Below are positions 1-9,745 of a stretch of DNA of 42,904 bases, in pieces. The notes below the pieces were generated by a model that made no database searches, was not told the origin of the DNA, and saw only the letters and a list, made by a program, of their open reading frames with translations. The translations under genes were made by a program, and so were the position numbers. The first letter of the stretch is position 1, and each line of letters starts with the position of its first letter. This stretch comes from Methylobacter sp. (lineage in GTDB: Bacteria; Pseudomonadota; Gammaproteobacteria; Methylococcales; Methylomonadaceae), in assembly GCA_030679035.1 (NCBI GenBank), contig JAUXTH010000113.1, positions 1-42,904 on the forward strand, written 5' to 3'.

Positions 1-1
1 T

Positions 2-264
2 AGGGCAATCGCGCTTAAATAAAGCGATATGGTGCAAATTTCTGCTTAGTGATTTTAAGTTCTGCTTTAAAAATCAGGGGAAAACATAAACGGAGCCGCG
101 ACTTCAGTCGCGCACGAGTCATAACGCCAGTTGTAAAGGAAATATAACTACTGGCGCGACTAAAGTCGCGGCTCCAATAACCTGAAATTTAAAATAACCA
201 CATTTATAGGCAATTGATCAGCCAGTGATTATAAAATCCAAGCTTATTTAAGCGCGATTACCCT
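2..264. mobile_element. MITE-like palindromic repeat element, complete copy
   Basis: Terminal inverted repeats are visible: positions 2-25 (AGGGCAATCGCGCTTAAATA, then AAGC) match the reverse complement of 242-264 with one substitution and one extra A. Nested inside is a second inverted pair, 92-113 and 154-175, with 21 of 22 bases complementary. Each inner arm is itself a small palindrome (GCGACT..AGTCGC). A further short pair (CGCCAGT / ACTGGCG) lies between them. There is no coding capacity, so this is a non-autonomous element or a large REP-like structure. The first 141 bases recur exactly at the right end of the window. Confidence 0.8.
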
Positions 265-382
265 GAACTGTTACTGCATTTCTAATGCCTTTTTTTGCAA
301 TTCGGCTTATTATATCGGCCATTCCTGTCATGAGCCCTCAGCTTGCCTCATGCTTACCAACAATGATTTATGATAACGCGCG

Positions 383-541
383 ATGAAATCGTATAAATTA
401 TTACTGCTTTTGCTGTTAAACGCCTGTTTAACAGGTTGTGGACAACCCGGCCCGCTATATTTGCCGGGGCAGGTGGCGCCGATTCATGTGGAGCCGGAAC
501 CCGCGCCAAAACCGGAACCCAAGCCCGAAAAAACCAAATAA
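383..541 (+). CDS. lptM: LPS translocon maturation chaperone LptM-like lipoprotein
   Basis: A 52-residue lipoprotein. It starts MKSYK, followed by seven consecutive leucines, then a lipobox LTGC with Cys19 as the lipidated residue. The mature N-terminus CGQPGPLYLP is the family hallmark. The rest is a Pro/Glu/Lys-rich tail. Known family role: a small outer-membrane lipoprotein that assists oxidative maturation of the LptD/LptE LPS translocon. The stop codon is only two bases before the lysA start, so the two are probably co-transcribed and translationally coupled. This lptM-lysA order is typical of gammaproteobacteria. Size and motif both fit the family. Confidence 0.88.
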   Translation: MKSYKLLLLLLLNACLTGCGQPGPLYLPGQVAPIHVEPEPAPKPEPKPEKTK

Positions 542-543
542 CC

Positions 544-1815
544 ATGGATTATTTTAATTACCGGAACGGCGAGCTTTTTGCCGAAGACCTCGCTGTTCAG
601 GACATCATTTATAAATACGGCAGCCCTTGCTACATTTATTCTCGGGCCACGCTGGAGCGGCACTGGAAGGCTTTCGACCAGGCTTTTGGCGAACAAGCGC
701 ATTTAATCTGTTATGCGGTAAAGGCTAATTCCAATATTGCGATACTCAATCTGCTGGCCCGTTTGGGTTCGGGGTTCGATATTGTCTCCCTGGGCGAATT
801 GGAGCGGGTTATTACCGCCGGGGGCGATCCTAAAAAAATCGTATTTTCCGGGGTCGGCAAACGCGAAGATGAAATCCTGGCGGCATTAAAGATCGGCATA
901 CGCTGTTTTAATATTGAAGTCAGCGGCGAACTGGACCGGATTAACCGGCTGGCTGGGCAATTGGGCGTTATCGCGCCGGTATCTTTTCGGGTAAACCCGG
1001 ATGTCGATGCCAAAACCCATCCTTATATTTCTACCGGTTTAAAGGAAAACAAGTTCGGCATCGACATCCAGCAGGCGTTGACTGAATATCGCCGTGCGGC
1101 GGCTATGCCCCATATCGGCGTGGTCGGCATCGATTGCCACATCGGCTCGCAACTGACCGAAACCCGGCCCTTTCTGGATGCGCTGGATAAGATTCTTGAT
1201 TTGGTCGCAGCGCTTGCCGCCGAAGGCATTAAGCTGCATCATCTGGATCTGGGCGGCGGCTTGGGTATTTGCTATCGAGATGAACAGCCGCCCGAGCCTG
1301 CCGATTATATTCAGGCGATTTTGGCGCGTCTTGGCCAAACCTGTCCTGAGTCTGTCGAATGGACCGATTTTGAGATTTTACTGGAACCAGGCCGCGCCAT
1401 CGTCGGCAATGCCGGTATTCTGGTGACTCAGGTTGAATATCTTAAGCCAACTGAGCATAAAAATTTTGCGATTGTCGATGCGGCCATGAATGACCTAGTG
1501 CGTCCTTCTTTATACAGCGCTTGGCAGAACATTATTCCGGTTAACCTGAAAAGTAGCGCGGCGGAAACGACCTGGGATATAGTCGGCCCGGTCTGCGAAA
1601 CCGGCGATTTTTTGGGCAAGGAGCGGTTGCTTAAAATCGCTCAGGGCGATTTGTTGGCGATACGCTCATCCGGCGCCTATGGTTTTACCATGAGTTCAAA
1701 TTATAATTCCAGGCCACGCTTGGCAGAGCTGATTGTTGATGGCAGCAGCCTGCATGTAATCAGGGAGCGGGAAACGATTGCGCAGCTGTGGGCGGGCGAG
1801 CATTTGCTGCCTTAG
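544..1815 (+). CDS. lysA: diaminopimelate decarboxylase
   Basis: PLP-dependent enzyme of the alanine racemase-like fold. It decarboxylates meso-diaminopimelate to L-lysine, the last step of lysine synthesis. The ATG at 544 gives 423 residues beginning MDYFNYRNGELFAED, the usual start of gammaproteobacterial LysA; a longer upstream frame overlaps lptM and is rejected. Visible motifs are YAVKANSN, with the PLP lysine at about residue 60, HIGSQ, the phosphate-binding EPGRAIVGNAG, CETGDFLGKER with the active-site Cys, and GAYGFTMSSNYNSRPR near the C-terminus. It lies two bases after lptM and upstream of dapF, which makes its substrate. Confidence 0.97.
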   Translation: MDYFNYRNGELFAEDLAVQDIIYKYGSPCYIYSRATLERHWKAFDQAFGEQAHLICYAVKANSNIAILNLLARLGSGFDIVSLGELERVITAGGDPKKIVFSGVGKREDEILAALKIGIRCFNIEVSGELDRINRLAGQLGVIAPVSFRVNPDVDAKTHPYISTGLKENKFGIDIQQALTEYRRAAAMPHIGVVGIDCHIGSQLTETRPFLDALDKILDLVAALAAEGIKLHHLDLGGGLGICYRDEQPPEPADYIQAILARLGQTCPESVEWTDFEILLEPGRAIVGNAGILVTQVEYLKPTEHKNFAIVDAAMNDLVRPSLYSAWQNIIPVNLKSSAAETTWDIVGPVCETGDFLGKERLLKIAQGDLLAIRSSGAYGFTMSSNYNSRPRLAELIVDGSSLHVIRERETIAQLWAGEHLLP

Positions 1816-1836
1816 GGTAATGCTGATTGTTGTAAT

Positions 1837-2006
1837 GGAACACGGATGGCACGGATTAGACGGATTTAAACGGATTTTTTTGAAATAATCCGAAGCCCAG
1901 TTCTTTAATACAGTACACCGTAAGAAATGCCTTAATAATTTAATATCTTTATGAAAAAACTATTTTTTATCCGCGTTTATCGGTCAAATCCGTATCATCC
2001 GTGTTC
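1837..2006. repeat. imperfect palindrome of the 'ACACGGAT...ATCCGTGT' family
   Basis: The left arm at 1837-1857 (GGAACACGGATGGCACGGAT) is largely complementary to the right arm at 1987-2006 (AATCCGTATCATCCGTGTTC). Further ACGGATT/AATCCG units follow inward and the centre is AT-rich. Related elements lie at 18392-18546 and 26563-26644. It fills the whole lysA-dapF gap, so no gene is expected there. Confidence 0.8.
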
Positions 2007-2057
2007 TATTTTTCTATCGGCTGAATAGCTCCAATTACCTAGGCAAACATCGACTAA

Positions 2058-2885
2058 ATGATCAACTTCACTAAAATGCACGGCCTCGGTAATGATTTTG
2101 TGGTCATTGACGCAATCAATCAACACATCGCCTTAACATCCGAACAAATCCAGCAGATGTCTGACCGACACTTTGGCATAGGCTTCGATCAACTGTTGCT
2201 GGTCGAAAAAGCCGCAAGCGCCAATGCCGACTTCAAATACCGGATTTTTAACGCGGACGGTGGAGAAGTCGCTCAATGCGGTAATGGCGCACGCTGTTTT
2301 GCCCGGTTCGTCCGCGATAAAAAGCTATCGGACAAGGATGAAATTCGCGTCGATACCGATTCAGGTCAGTTGTTGCTGCGTTTTGATGCCGACAACCTGA
2401 TCACCGTCAATATGGGTGTTCCAAGGCACGCGCCTGCTGAAATTCCGCTGCTGGCGGAAGAAGAATCCAAGTTTTATACCGTATTGGTTAACGATACCGA
2501 AAAAGCTTTTGGTGCCGTTTCGATGGGCAATCCGCATGCTGTCATTCAAGTCACGGATGTTAAAACCGCGCCGGTGGCTGAACTGGGCAAAGCCCTGGAA
2601 AGCCATGCTTTTTTCCCGGAACGGGTTAATGTCGGTTTTATGCAAGTCATCGATCGCCAACACATTAAGCTGCGCGTGTATGAACGCGGCGCTGCCGAAA
2701 CCCTGGCTTGCGGCAGCGGCGCTTGTGCTGCCGTGGTCATCGGCATTGAGCACAATCTGCTGGATCATACGGTCAGTGTTGATCTGCCCGGCGGAACGTT
2801 AACCGTCAACTGGCCTGGTCGCGGCGAACCGGTTTTAATGACGGGACCTGCCATTTCTGTTTTTGAAGGACAAATAACGTTATGA
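2058..2885 (+). CDS. dapF: diaminopimelate epimerase
   Basis: A 275-residue PLP-independent racemase converting LL- to meso-diaminopimelate for lysine and peptidoglycan. The N-terminus [18 protein letters not shown] is diagnostic. The two catalytic cysteines are at about Cys74 (AQCGNGARC) and Cys218 ([10 protein letters not shown]). Length is normal for the family. Its TGA overlaps the ATG of the DUF484 gene by four bases, giving the conserved dapF-DUF484-xerC operon. A palindromic repeat separates it from lysA, so it may be transcribed separately from that gene. Confidence 0.97.
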   Translation: MINFTKMHGLGNDFVVIDAINQHIALTSEQIQQMSDRHFGIGFDQLLLVEKAASANADFKYRIFNADGGEVAQCGNGARCFARFVRDKKLSDKDEIRVDTDSGQLLLRFDADNLITVNMGVPRHAPAEIPLLAEEESKFYTVLVNDTEKAFGAVSMGNPHAVIQVTDVKTAPVAELGKALESHAFFPERVNVGFMQVIDRQHIKLRVYERGAAETLACGSGACAAVVIGIEHNLLDHTVSVDLPGGTLTVNWPGRGEPVLMTGPAISVFEGQITL

Positions 2886-3565
2886 ACGAACCCACCGCAG
2901 AACTCACTTCAGCCCAGGTTGAAGAATATCTATTAAAACACCCCGAGTTCTTTCATGAACACTTGAATTTGCTGGAACACATGAGCATTCCTCATCCTAC
3001 CGGCAATGCGGTCTCGCTGATTTCCAAGCAGTTGGAATTGTTCAGAAGCCGGCATCATGACATGGAAAACCAGCTCACTGCGTTGATTGAGATAGCCAGG
3101 GACAACGATACCTCGCTGAACCGTATGCACAAGCTCACGCTGGCGCTGCTGGACGCCACAACGCTGGAAGAAGCGGTTGCCAACCTTGATACCGTGCTGT
3201 CGGAATATTTTTTGATCGACTTTGTTGCGGTGCGCATTATCAAGCACAATCCGGACGCCGCCATCACCAATCTGTTTATTGAGCCGGACAGCAAAGACCT
3301 GGAGCCGTTTGCCGGCGAACTCGCCAGCAGTCAGCCCAAATGCGGCCGCCCGACCATGGCTCAGGCCAGGGTATTATTCGGCGATTCGGCGTTTGAAGTG
3401 AAATCCTGCGCCATTATTCCACTGGCCTTTACCGAATTGGAAGGCATCTTAGCGATCGGCAGCCGTGAAGAAGGACGATTTCATTACAGCATGGGCAATC
3501 TGTTTTTAAACCAAATGTGCGAAATCATAGGCACCCGGCTGATCACCTTGTTGCAGCAGAATTAA
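2882..3565 (+). CDS. DUF484 family protein (GAF-like)
   Basis: A 227-residue protein of the DUF484 family. The N-terminal region (residues 8-60) has the family pattern [19 protein letters not shown], then [20 protein letters not shown]. The remainder is a GAF-like domain. Function is unknown; it is a conserved passenger between dapF and xerC in many gammaproteobacteria. Start and stop are tightly coupled to both neighbours: a four-base overlap upstream, and one base separates its stop from the xerC ATG. Confidence 0.9.
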   Translation: MNEPTAELTSAQVEEYLLKHPEFFHEHLNLLEHMSIPHPTGNAVSLISKQLELFRSRHHDMENQLTALIEIARDNDTSLNRMHKLTLALLDATTLEEAVANLDTVLSEYFLIDFVAVRIIKHNPDAAITNLFIEPDSKDLEPFAGELASSQPKCGRPTMAQARVLFGDSAFEVKSCAIIPLAFTELEGILAIGSREEGRFHYSMGNLFLNQMCEIIGTRLITLLQQN

Positions 3566-3566
3566 T

Positions 3567-4475
3567 ATGCATCCTGATGCCGAGTTGATGCTGGCTGACT
3601 TTTTCAAGCAGCTCACCGTTGAAGTTCGCGCCTCGGAACACACCGTAAAAAGCTATCAGCGGGATATTAAACAGCTGTCCCGCTATTGCACAGATAAGGC
3701 CATAACCCAATGGGCCGACTTGAAACTCACCGATATTCGCGCCCACATAGCCGGTCGACACCGGAAAGGCCTGAGCAGCAAAAGCCTGCAACGCGAGTTG
3801 TCTGCGATCCGCAGTTTTTATAATTACCTGTTAAAACAAGGCCAGGCCGAGGTTAACCCGGCGCAGCATATTCAGGCGCCCAAACAGGTGAGGAAGCTGC
3901 CTAAGACACTGGATGTCGATCAGCTATCCGGGTTGCTGGAAGCCGGGGCAAGTTCGTCGCTTGAAATCCGCGATCTGGCCATGTTCGAGTTGTTCTATTC
4001 ATCCGGTCTGCGGCTGAGCGAGCTGTCGGCGCTTGATTTATCCGATCTTGACTTGCCGGACAGCACCCTGATTGTTCGTAGCGGTAAGGGCGGCAAATCA
4101 AGAGTGCTGCCGGTAGGCAGCAAAGCCATTGCGGCTATTGAAAACTGGCTGCGGCAGCGAGCCGTAAAAACTCCTGCCGCTGAACCCGCGTTATTTGTTA
4201 CATCGCGTGGAACGCGGCTCGGGCAGCGCAGCATTGAATTAAGGCTGGAACAGTGGTGCATAAAAAAAGGCATAGCCGAACATATCCACCCGCATATGCT
4301 CAGACACTCTTTCGCCAGTCATTTGCTTGAATCCAGTCAGGACTTAAGAGCCGTTCAGGAACTGCTCGGACACAGCAATATCAGTACGACTCAGATATAC
4401 ACCCATCTGGACTTTCAACATCTGGCTGAGATTTATGATAAAGCGCATCCCAGGGCCAAAAAAAAACCGTTATAG
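3567..4475 (+). CDS. xerC: site-specific tyrosine recombinase XerC
   Basis: A 302-residue tyrosine recombinase that, with XerD, resolves chromosome dimers at dif. An N-terminal SAM-like core-binding domain (residues 8-90) precedes the catalytic domain. Catalytic residues are readable: Arg149 (SSGLRLSE), Lys174 (SGKGGKSR), His243 and Arg246 (HPHMLRHSFASHLL), His269 (LGHSNISTTQ) and nucleophile Tyr278 (IYTHLD). Position after dapF-DUF484 and the usual length distinguish it from phage integrases. It is third in its operon. Confidence 0.96.
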   Translation: MHPDAELMLADFFKQLTVEVRASEHTVKSYQRDIKQLSRYCTDKAITQWADLKLTDIRAHIAGRHRKGLSSKSLQRELSAIRSFYNYLLKQGQAEVNPAQHIQAPKQVRKLPKTLDVDQLSGLLEAGASSSLEIRDLAMFELFYSSGLRLSELSALDLSDLDLPDSTLIVRSGKGGKSRVLPVGSKAIAAIENWLRQRAVKTPAAEPALFVTSRGTRLGQRSIELRLEQWCIKKGIAEHIHPHMLRHSFASHLLESSQDLRAVQELLGHSNISTTQIYTHLDFQHLAEIYDKAHPRAKKKPL

Positions 4476-4599
4476 CGGCTTGCGTCATAAGCAGAAACTT
4501 AAAAAACCTGTTACCATGTAACTAATTTTTCATATAAAAAGCAGTAGGGCGAAATATTTTCAGGCCCTAGGAAAAAACCTCTTTACGGGATTTCAAAAA

Positions 4600-5625
4600 A
4601 TGGCGGCAAACGACACACTGAACGATTTAAAATCTAAAGGCATACTCTGGGGGTTTGGCGTTTTTACTCTCATTGTAGTGGTCATTCTGGTTTTCCTGGG
4701 CGCCTGGTGGGGCAGAGAACCCGATCAGTTTAATGTTCAGGATGAAGCCGTAAAACGCGCCGAAGAAACCCACTCCACTGACAGCATGCCTGTCGGTTAC
4801 GTTTATACTAATACCCTGGCCCATATCGCCGAGGTCTTGCTGCATAAAAGCGGCGGATATATTACTAACGACGTCGCGCCTCCCGGCGTATTTCTGGACA
4901 ACATTTCCAACTGGGAATACGGGGCATTAGTCATGCTGCGTGACGCTACTTCAGCATTAAGAAACCACTTTGCCAGAGACCAGTCCCAATCGGCTGAAGA
5001 TCCGGATCTGGCGATTGCCGAGCCGTATTTTTATTACGAAAACGACTCTTGGGCGCTGCCGTCAACGGAAGCTGAATATCAAAAAGGCGTTGAGGCTTTA
5101 CACAAGTACATGGAGCGCCTGCAAAAATACGGCGGCAATGTCAAACAGGCGCAATTTTATTCCCGTGCCGACAATTTGTGGCAATACACCGAAGTTGTGA
5201 TCAAGCGGCTGGGCGGACTTTCCACCCGTTTGACCGCAAACAGCGCCAGCGGCAACTATGGCCCCGGATTGACCGAACTTGAGCGGGAAGCCGCAGATGA
5301 AAAAGGCACCACCGTAGCCAAAGTAACATGGCTGGAGATCGACGACGTTTTCTATGAAGCGCGCGGTGCAAGCTGGGCGTTATTGCATATACTCAGGGCC
5401 ATCAAACATGACTTTGAGGATATTTTATTGGACAAGCGGGCCATGCGTACTGTTGATATCATGATTAAGGCGCTGGAAAATGCCTTAACCCCTATTTTAA
5501 GCCCGATGATTTTAAACGGTAGCGGCTACGGCCTTTTCGCCAACTACTCCCTGTCTATGGCAAATTATATAGCTCGCGCAAATGCGGCGGCTCTTGATTT
5601 GCGCGATATTATGAACCGAGGTTAA
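4600..5625 (+). CDS. DUF2333 family membrane-anchored protein
   Basis: A 341-residue protein with one hydrophobic segment near the N-terminus (about residues 15-36, GFGVFTLIVVVILVFLGAWW). The large, mostly helical remainder probably lies in the periplasm. It matches the DUF2333 family as I know it: conserved aromatic and acidic stretches such as PPGVFLDNISNWEYGALVML and YFYYENDSWALPS. Function is not established. Its stop codon overlaps the start of the small DUF4389 membrane protein, indicating a two-gene unit that often occurs together. Confidence 0.82.
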   Translation: MAANDTLNDLKSKGILWGFGVFTLIVVVILVFLGAWWGREPDQFNVQDEAVKRAEETHSTDSMPVGYVYTNTLAHIAEVLLHKSGGYITNDVAPPGVFLDNISNWEYGALVMLRDATSALRNHFARDQSQSAEDPDLAIAEPYFYYENDSWALPSTEAEYQKGVEALHKYMERLQKYGGNVKQAQFYSRADNLWQYTEVVIKRLGGLSTRLTANSASGNYGPGLTELEREAADEKGTTVAKVTWLEIDDVFYEARGASWALLHILRAIKHDFEDILLDKRAMRTVDIMIKALENALTPILSPMILNGSGYGLFANYSLSMANYIARANAAALDLRDIMNRG

Positions 5626-5945
5626 TGACGATGGATGAGCAAATCAATTACAACTTGACCCAGCTTAGCAGCTGGAAAAGAATTTTCTTTATGCTGATTT
5701 TTGCGGCTGTCGGCGGGCTGGTCAGAATGCTGCTTTGGGCAGTTATACTATTGCAGGTTGCATCAACGTTGCTAACCGGCAAAGCCAATGCCAACATTCT
5801 TAGTTTTGGCCGCAGTCTTTCCATTTATACCTGCCAGATTCTGCTGTTCCTGACCTTCAATACCGAGACCATGCCGTTTCCTTTCTCCGACTGGAAATCG
5901 ACCACAGAACTGCAACTGCCGGAAGTCAAAAACTCCGCAAAATAA
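5625..5945 (+). CDS. DUF4389 family membrane protein
   Basis: A 106-residue membrane protein with two hydrophobic segments (about residues 17-48). The family signature near the C-terminus reads LSIYTCQILLFLTFNTE, then PFPFSDW. The start is ATG at 5625, overlapping the upstream stop codon; a second in-frame ATG at 5631 is equally possible. Function is unknown. The one-base overlap with the DUF2333 gene implies co-expression. Confidence 0.85.
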   Translation: MTMDEQINYNLTQLSSWKRIFFMLIFAAVGGLVRMLLWAVILLQVASTLLTGKANANILSFGRSLSIYTCQILLFLTFNTETMPFPFSDWKSTTELQLPEVKNSAK

Positions 5946-5997
5946 CGCTCGGCAATCGCTCCTGCATTGCTCTACCTCCTGCATCCGTGCAGTCGCT

Positions 5998-7083
5998 ATG
6001 AACTCTACCCGCAAAATCATTCATATTGATATGGATGCTTTTTTTGCGGCCGTGGAACAGCGCGATTTCCCGCAATACCGCAACAAGCCGATTATCGTCG
6101 GCGGCGCTCCCGACTCACGCGGCGTTGTAGCAACCTGTAGCTATGAGGCGAGACAATACGGCATCCATTCCGCGATGTCTTCAGCGCATGCTTACCGCTT
6201 ATGTCCCCAGGCCGTTTTTGTAAAACCCCGTTTCGACGCTTATCAAGAGGCATCAACGGCCATTCGGAAAATATTCGCCGACTATACCGGCCTTTTTGAA
6301 CCCTTGTCCCTGGATGAAGCCTACCTGGATGTCAGCAATGTCAGCCTGCATCAAGGCTCTGCCACATTAATCGCCAAAGCCATTAAAGCTTCGATTAAGC
6401 AGGAGACCGGGCTGATCGCTTCGGCCGGAGTTTCATATAACAAATTCCTCGCCAAGATCGCCTCCGACATCAATAAACCGGACGGGCTTTATTTAATCAC
6501 TCCGGAACAAGGGCCAGACTTTGCAGAGCGGCTGCCGGTAGAGAAATTTCATGGCGTGGGCAAGGCGACTTCGCTAAAAATGCACTCATTGGGCGTCAAG
6601 ACCGGCAAGGATTTGAAGGCGTTGCCGCTGGAAACGTTGCAGCACTATTTCGGTAAGGCCGGGTTGCATTATTACAGTATTTCCAGGGGCATAGACAATC
6701 GCCCGGTCAACAACTGCCGCATCAGGAAATCGGTTGGCGTGGAAATTACCTTTCAGCAGGATATTAAGGGTAAACAAGATGTCATTACGCAGTTGCAAAG
6801 CCTGCTGGATAAGGCGCTAAGCAAGGTCGCCGAAAAACAGCTGGTCGCCCGCACCCTGACCGTAAAAATCAAATATCATGATTTTGTGCAAATCACCCGC
6901 AGTCGCACGTTGCCGCAGATCATTAGCGCGGCATCGAGCATTGGCGTTATAGTTGAGGATTTGGTGAAAAACACCGACATAGGCAGGCGCAATGTCCGCT
7001 TGTTAGGCGTTACGCTATCGTCGCTGGAAAACAAGTCCGAACAGACTCGTTTTCAGCAAATGGATTTGTTTGGCGATTGTTAG
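5998..7083 (+). CDS. dinB: DNA polymerase IV (Y-family)
   Basis: A 361-residue translesion polymerase. Catalytic carboxylates are in HIDMDAFFAAVE (Asp11) and SLDEAYLDV (Asp106/Glu107). The helix-hairpin-helix/thumb region (VEKFHGVGKATSLKMHSLGV) and the C-terminal little-finger domain are present. It ends QQMDLFGDC, consistent with a C-terminal beta-clamp binding motif (QxxLF-like). No LexA-type SOS box is obvious in the 52 bases upstream. Full length, no damage seen. Confidence 0.96.
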   Translation: MNSTRKIIHIDMDAFFAAVEQRDFPQYRNKPIIVGGAPDSRGVVATCSYEARQYGIHSAMSSAHAYRLCPQAVFVKPRFDAYQEASTAIRKIFADYTGLFEPLSLDEAYLDVSNVSLHQGSATLIAKAIKASIKQETGLIASAGVSYNKFLAKIASDINKPDGLYLITPEQGPDFAERLPVEKFHGVGKATSLKMHSLGVKTGKDLKALPLETLQHYFGKAGLHYYSISRGIDNRPVNNCRIRKSVGVEITFQQDIKGKQDVITQLQSLLDKALSKVAEKQLVARTLTVKIKYHDFVQITRSRTLPQIISAASSIGVIVEDLVKNTDIGRRNVRLLGVTLSSLENKSEQTRFQQMDLFGDC

Positions 7084-7091
7084 TGGGGTGA

Positions 7092-7667
7092 CTAATCAGT
7101 TTCCTGCTCGTCCTCAAAATCGGATTCATCATCCAGCTCGCCTTCAACCTGGAACAGCTCTTTCAAATGGCGATATAACAGACGCGAAGACTTGGGCGGT
7201 TTACCGGCCTCGGCTTCTTTTTGGGCGTTGCGCAATAATTGACGCAATAACTGCCGGTCTGCCTGAGGTTGCTCGTCCAGCAGCGCCGTCAGCGCATCAT
7301 TGCCCTCGGCAATCAGCCGATCCCGCCAGCGTTCGACCGCGTGATGCTCCCTGACTGCATGGGCGCTTTTGTTCTTGATGCGCGCCAGTTTTTCCAAAAT
7401 GGGTTCTGCGTCTATCTTATGAATCTGTCCGGCAATGAACTTCAGCAGCCGTTTTCTGGCGCTTTTATGGGGCATTCCCGATGCTTCCGCAACGGCTTTG
7501 TTGATGATCTCAGGAAGCTCCAGAAGTTTTAATTGTCCCGCCGACAATTCGGCCATTTCTTCGCTTAACGCGAAAAGAGCCGCCATGTCTTTCTTTATTT
7601 GGGTTTTGTTAGGTCGGATTGCGTAATATTCTTCCGCCTCATCATCGTATTCGTATTCTTCACTCAT
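7092..7667 (-). CDS. darP: ribosome biogenesis factor DarP (YjgA, DUF615)
   Basis: A 191-residue protein. An acidic, tyrosine-rich N-terminus precedes the DUF615 region starting RPNKTQIKKDMAALFALSEE, with LELPEIINKAV, a basic KSARKRLLKFIAGQIHK and a helical C-terminus. The family is a dual ribosomal assembly factor that acts on the 50S subunit in E. coli. Here it sits downstream of typA on the same strand, separated by a perfect hairpin. TypA is also linked to ribosome assembly, so the pairing makes sense. It is convergent with dinB, nine bases apart. Confidence 0.9.
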   Translation of the reverse strand: MSEEYEYDDEAEEYYAIRPNKTQIKKDMAALFALSEEMAELSAGQLKLLELPEIINKAVAEASGMPHKSARKRLLKFIAGQIHKIDAEPILEKLARIKNKSAHAVREHHAVERWRDRLIAEGNDALTALLDEQPQADRQLLRQLLRNAQKEAEAGKPPKSSRLLYRHLKELFQVEGELDDESDFEDEQETD

Positions 7668-7709
7668 TTCATATCAAACCGTTACGATAAATTTTGTTAC
7701 AGGTTTAGA

Positions 7710-7735
7710 TTGGCTTGCCCGATCAGGCAAGCCAA
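7710..7735. repeat. perfect 10-bp-stem hairpin between typA and darP
   Basis: TTGGCTTGCC (7710-7719) and GGCAAGCCAA (7726-7735) form a perfect stem with a six-base loop. No U-tract follows on the minus strand, so it is not a standard intrinsic terminator. It could stabilise the typA transcript or partly attenuate read-through into darP. Confidence 0.7.
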
Positions 7736-7748
7736 TGACCAGCTGCAT

Positions 7749-9560
7749 TTATCCCTTAGACGCTCTTTTACGCTCGTTTTCAGTTAAAAACTTCTTGCGC
7801 AAGCGTATCGACTTAGGCGTGACTTCAACCAATTCATCTTCGGCAATAAATTCCAGCGCCTGCTCCAGCGTCATTTTTTGAATTCTCGCCAGCACCAAGC
7901 TTTCATCCGTACCTGACGCGCGAACATTGGTCAATTGTTTCGGTTTGCAGGGGTTGACGGTTAAATCATTACTGCGGGAATGTAAGCCCACTAACATGCC
8001 TTCATAAACTTCATCACCATTCACCAACAGCAACTCACCACGCTCCTGTAACGGATGCAATGAATAAGTGACGGCTTTGCCGGCAACCATTGAAATCATT
8101 ACGCCACGCTGACGACTGCCCACTTCGCCTGGTTTCATCGGGCCGTAATGGTCAAATACATGGTACAGCAAGCCGGAACCGGAAGTGGCGGTCATAAACT
8201 CGGTTTGGAAGCCGATCAAGCCCCGTGACGGCATCATGTACTCCAAACGAATGCGCCCTTTGCCATCAGGAACCATATTGGTTAAGTCGCCTTTACGCTC
8301 ACCCAATTTTTCCATGATAGTACCTTGGTGGATTTCTTCCACTTCAATGGTGACCATTTCAAATGGTTCGCATTTTTTACCATCAATTTCTTTGATGATA
8401 ACTTCAGGACGTGACACGCCCATTTCAAAGCCTTCGCGGCGCATGTTTTCAATTAAAACCGATAAATGCAACTCACCACGGCCTGATACCTTGAATTTAT
8501 CCGGGTCTCCGGTGTCTTCAACTTTCAGCGCGACGTTATGTTGCAATTCTTTGTCTAATCTATCGCGTATTTGTCGTGTAGTGACGAATTTACCTTCCCG
8601 TCCGGCAAACGGTGAGTTATTGACCTGAAAAGTCATGGTCACGGTAGGCTCGTCAACCGTTAACGGGGGCATGGCTTCTACGGCATCGGGATGACAAATG
8701 GTGTCGGAAATTTCCAGCTTTTCAATGCCCGCAAAAGCAATGATGTCGCCAGCACGCGCTTCCTGAACTTCAACGCGATCCAGGCCGTGAAAGCCATAAA
8801 GCTGCAACATACGCCCTTTACGTTCAACGCCTTCTCTATTAACGATAACCAATGGCATATTGGGCTTTATGCTGCCGCGCTGAATACGACCGATACCAAT
8901 GACGCCGGTATAAGTATTGTAATCCAGACTGGAAACCTGCATTTGGAAAGGGCCGTCCATGTCAACGGGCGGCGGACTGACTTTAGAAACAATTGTTTCA
9001 AACAGCGGAGTCATATCGCCGCCAGTGATAGTATGTTCTAAACCAGCATAGCCATTGATTGCCGATGCGAACACGACAGGAAAATCCAGTTGCTCATCGG
9101 TTGCGCCCAAGCGATCGAATAAGTCAAAGGTTTGATCGACAACCCAATCCGGGCGTGCGCCTGGGCGGTCGATTTTGTTGATAACCACAATAGGCTTCAG
9201 GCCCAAAGCAAAGGCTTTTTGGGTGACAAAACGGGTTTGCGGCATCGGGCCGTCCACCGCATCAACCAGTAACAATACCGAGTCGACCATCGATAATACC
9301 CGCTCCACTTCACCGCCAAAATCGGCATGGCCTGGGGTGTCAACGATATTGATATGATAGCCGTTCCAATCCAGCGCCGTATTCTTGGCCAGAATGGTGA
9401 TGCCGCGTTCCTTTTCAATATCGTTGGAGTCCATAATGCGCTCAGTCACTTTACTATGAGCGGCAAACGTGCCGGACTGTTGCAATAATTTATCAACCAG
9501 GGTCGTTTTACCATGGTCAACGTGCGCAATAATTGCAATATTTCTTAATTTTTCGATCAC
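7749..9560 (-). CDS. typA: ribosome-associated GTPase TypA/BipA
   Basis: A 603-residue translational GTPase, normal family length. G-motifs: AHVDHGKTT (residues 12-20, P-loop), ERGITI (switch I), [14 protein letters not shown] (G3) and [13 protein letters not shown] (G4). EF-G-like domains II, III and V and the TypA-specific C-terminal domain follow, ending in a basic tail ([18 protein letters not shown]). The family aids ribosome assembly and adaptation to cold and other stresses. It is transcribed toward darP. Confidence 0.98.
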   Translation of the reverse strand: MIEKLRNIAIIAHVDHGKTTLVDKLLQQSGTFAAHSKVTERIMDSNDIEKERGITILAKNTALDWNGYHINIVDTPGHADFGGEVERVLSMVDSVLLLVDAVDGPMPQTRFVTQKAFALGLKPIVVINKIDRPGARPDWVVDQTFDLFDRLGATDEQLDFPVVFASAINGYAGLEHTITGGDMTPLFETIVSKVSPPPVDMDGPFQMQVSSLDYNTYTGVIGIGRIQRGSIKPNMPLVIVNREGVERKGRMLQLYGFHGLDRVEVQEARAGDIIAFAGIEKLEISDTICHPDAVEAMPPLTVDEPTVTMTFQVNNSPFAGREGKFVTTRQIRDRLDKELQHNVALKVEDTGDPDKFKVSGRGELHLSVLIENMRREGFEMGVSRPEVIIKEIDGKKCEPFEMVTIEVEEIHQGTIMEKLGERKGDLTNMVPDGKGRIRLEYMMPSRGLIGFQTEFMTATSGSGLLYHVFDHYGPMKPGEVGSRQRGVMISMVAGKAVTYSLHPLQERGELLLVNGDEVYEGMLVGLHSRSNDLTVNPCKPKQLTNVRASGTDESLVLARIQKMTLEQALEFIAEDELVEVTPKSIRLRKKFLTENERKRASKG

Positions 9561-9597
9561 TTTTATGTACTCTAAGGTTTAAATAAACAAATGTAGA

Positions 9598-9731
9598 ATG
9601 CGCTGTGCGCATCCTTTTAAGCATGATGAGTGCGGAATGCACCCTAATGGGTTAATCGCGGGGTAAGAAAGGACGGCGATGCCGTCATAACTGCGGTTTA
9701 GATTTTGTTGGACGCACCCTGCCTGGTCCAA
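9598..9731. repeat. cluster of small palindromes upstream of typA
   Basis: The gap between typA and the rhodanese gene holds three short hairpins: ATGCGCTGTGCGCAT (9598-9612), GACGGCGATGCCGTC (9672-9686) and TTGGAC/GTCCAA (9708-9731). The stretch ATTTTGTTGGACGCACCC resembles a dispersed proteobacterial repeat I recognise in general form. No gene is supported here. The typA promoter must lie in or next to it. Confidence 0.55.
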
Positions 9732-9745
9732 ATTTGGCGATAAGC

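Noticed and set aside
436-543. Extended N-terminus for LysA
   Set aside because: The extension overlaps lptM in another frame and lacks LysA homology; the ATG at 544 gives the canonical start.
2361-2768. A 135-codon minus-strand frame inside dapF
   Set aside because: Antisense shadow of a fully conserved gene.
7092-7354. A plus-strand coding region continuing after dinB
   Set aside because: It lies opposite darP, which has clear DUF615 motifs; the plus frame is its shadow.
8185-8628. A 147-codon plus-strand frame inside typA
   Set aside because: Antisense shadow of typA; no motif or ribosome site.
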